A stretch of 6,072 bases of DNA from M3007 sp037130425. GTDB taxonomy: Bacteria; Bacteroidota; Bacteroidia; Chitinophagales; Saprospiraceae. The notes under the pieces are model-generated. The model did not search any database. It worked only from the letters and a program-made list of their open reading frames with translations, and had not been told where the DNA came from. Of this stretch, positions 5,661 through 6,072 are shown piece by piece. The first letter of the stretch is position 1. The number at the start of each line of letters is the position of its first letter. The stretch is taken from contig JBAXTB010000350.1 in NCBI GenBank assembly GCA_037130425.1, positions 1 through 6,072 on the forward strand, written 5' to 3'. The position numbers and the translations under genes were made by a program.

Positions 5661-6017
5661 ATGAAAAAAACACTGCTCAACGGATTGGCGGCAATTTGCT
5701 TTTTATCCGTACTATCCCCCGCAAAAACATTCGCTACCACCTTAAGTGCGCGCAAGACCTACGCCTGCATGCCCGACAGTTCAATATGTCCGGGGCCTAT
5801 GCCCGCATCGGTAACCATCACAGCGCTCGGCACTGATTTCATCGCTGTGACTTGGACGCCGGTACAGGGAGTTTTCAAATATCATGCGCAAATCCTGGAC
5901 AAGGATTCAAATTTCTTTGCCGGATCCGTCATTACGGTCGGAAACACGGCTCGATTTGAAAACCTCAATGGAGATACCAACTATCAAATTCGCGTTTCTT
6001 CCAGCTATTGCGATTAA
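5661..6017 (+). CDS. Small secreted protein with a fibronectin type III-like domain
   Basis: This is a 118-residue exported protein. The ATG at 5661 begins MKKTLLNGLAAICF and leads to a hydrophobic core with a likely signal-peptidase site after KTFA (residue 25). An in-frame TTG at 5622 would put 13 polar residues ahead and is rejected. A short linker has two cysteines (C36, C43; CMPDSSIC). From about 48 the sequence looks like a fibronectin type III fold: PASVTITALGTDFIAVTWTPV (W65) and the late strand ENLNGDTNYQIRVSSSY, with the usual tyrosine (Y108). The frame ends at SSYCD, before the last beta strand an FN3 domain normally has. There is no sorting domain, unlike the T9SS cargo upstream. 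It may be a tiny stand-alone surface protein or the 5' remnant of a larger FN3 protein. FN3 modules usually mediate binding. Confidence 0.7.
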   Translation: MKKTLLNGLAAICFLSVLSPAKTFATTLSARKTYACMPDSSICPGPMPASVTITALGTDFIAVTWTPVQGVFKYHAQILDKDSNFFAGSVITVGNTARFENLNGDTNYQIRVSSSYCD

Positions 6018-6028
6018 TTATACTAAAC

Positions 6029-6045
6029 GCCGCCTGAAAGGCAGC
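6029..6045 (+). terminator. Weak hairpin after the FN3-like gene
   Basis: GCCGCCT (6029-6035) pairs with AGGCAGC (6039-6045) at six of seven positions around a GAA loop. It starts 12 bases after the stop codon and is followed by ATTAATTG rather than a full T-run. The position favours a terminator, but the form is only partly right. Confidence 0.35.
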
Positions 6046-6072
6046 ATTAATTGTCATACTGAGCGCTGATTG

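Noticed and set aside
1..6072. CRISPR array, tRNA or rRNA genes, or a transposase
   Set aside because: No regularly spaced direct repeats of CRISPR type, no cloverleaf with CCA-type arms, no rRNA-like sequence and no transposase-like protein were seen on either strand.

Overview
The window looks like accessory chromosome from a member of the Bacteroidota. The best evidence is a complete secreted protein ending in a type IX secretion (T9SS) type A sorting domain, a system largely confined to that phylum. In agreement, no start codon here has a Shine-Dalgarno sequence, the coding DNA has moderate GC, and the gaps are AT-rich and full of repeats. I cannot name the genus; a saprospiral or chitinophagal lineage is only a guess.

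Layout. (1) Positions 1-2549, minus strand: the first 849 codons of one uninterrupted gene for a type III-restriction-like helicase/translocase (Res subunit family). The C-terminal part, where the nuclease should lie, is beyond the left edge. (2) Positions 2550-2863: a divergent control region with a perfect 14-bp inverted repeat, short palindromes, and a very C-rich, G-poor leader. (3) Positions 2864-3940, plus strand: a 358-residue T9SS cargo protein. (4) Positions 3941-4119: a gap holding a 31-bp-arm hairpin built from CACAGATT-like words. (5) Positions 4120-4545, plus strand: a GNAT acetyltransferase. (6) Positions 4546-4968: a convergent gap with a 200-bp element bounded by long inverted repeats that contain a 15-bp tandem unit. 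(7) Positions 4969-5367, minus strand: a small predicted lipoprotein with MORN-like (YwqK-type) repeats. (8) Positions 5368-5660: a gap with two adjacent hairpins and a U-run on the minus strand. (9) Positions 5661-6017, plus strand: a 118-residue secreted protein with a short fibronectin type III-like domain.

The genes do not form an operon. Orientation changes at almost every junction, and the products fall into unrelated classes: phage/DNA defence, cell-surface or secreted proteins, and a small-molecule or protein acetyltransferase. The restriction gene has no methyltransferase on its visible 5' side, so any partner must lie to the left or elsewhere. I did not find a convincing new multi-gene system. 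The least explained signals are the structured repeats between the genes.
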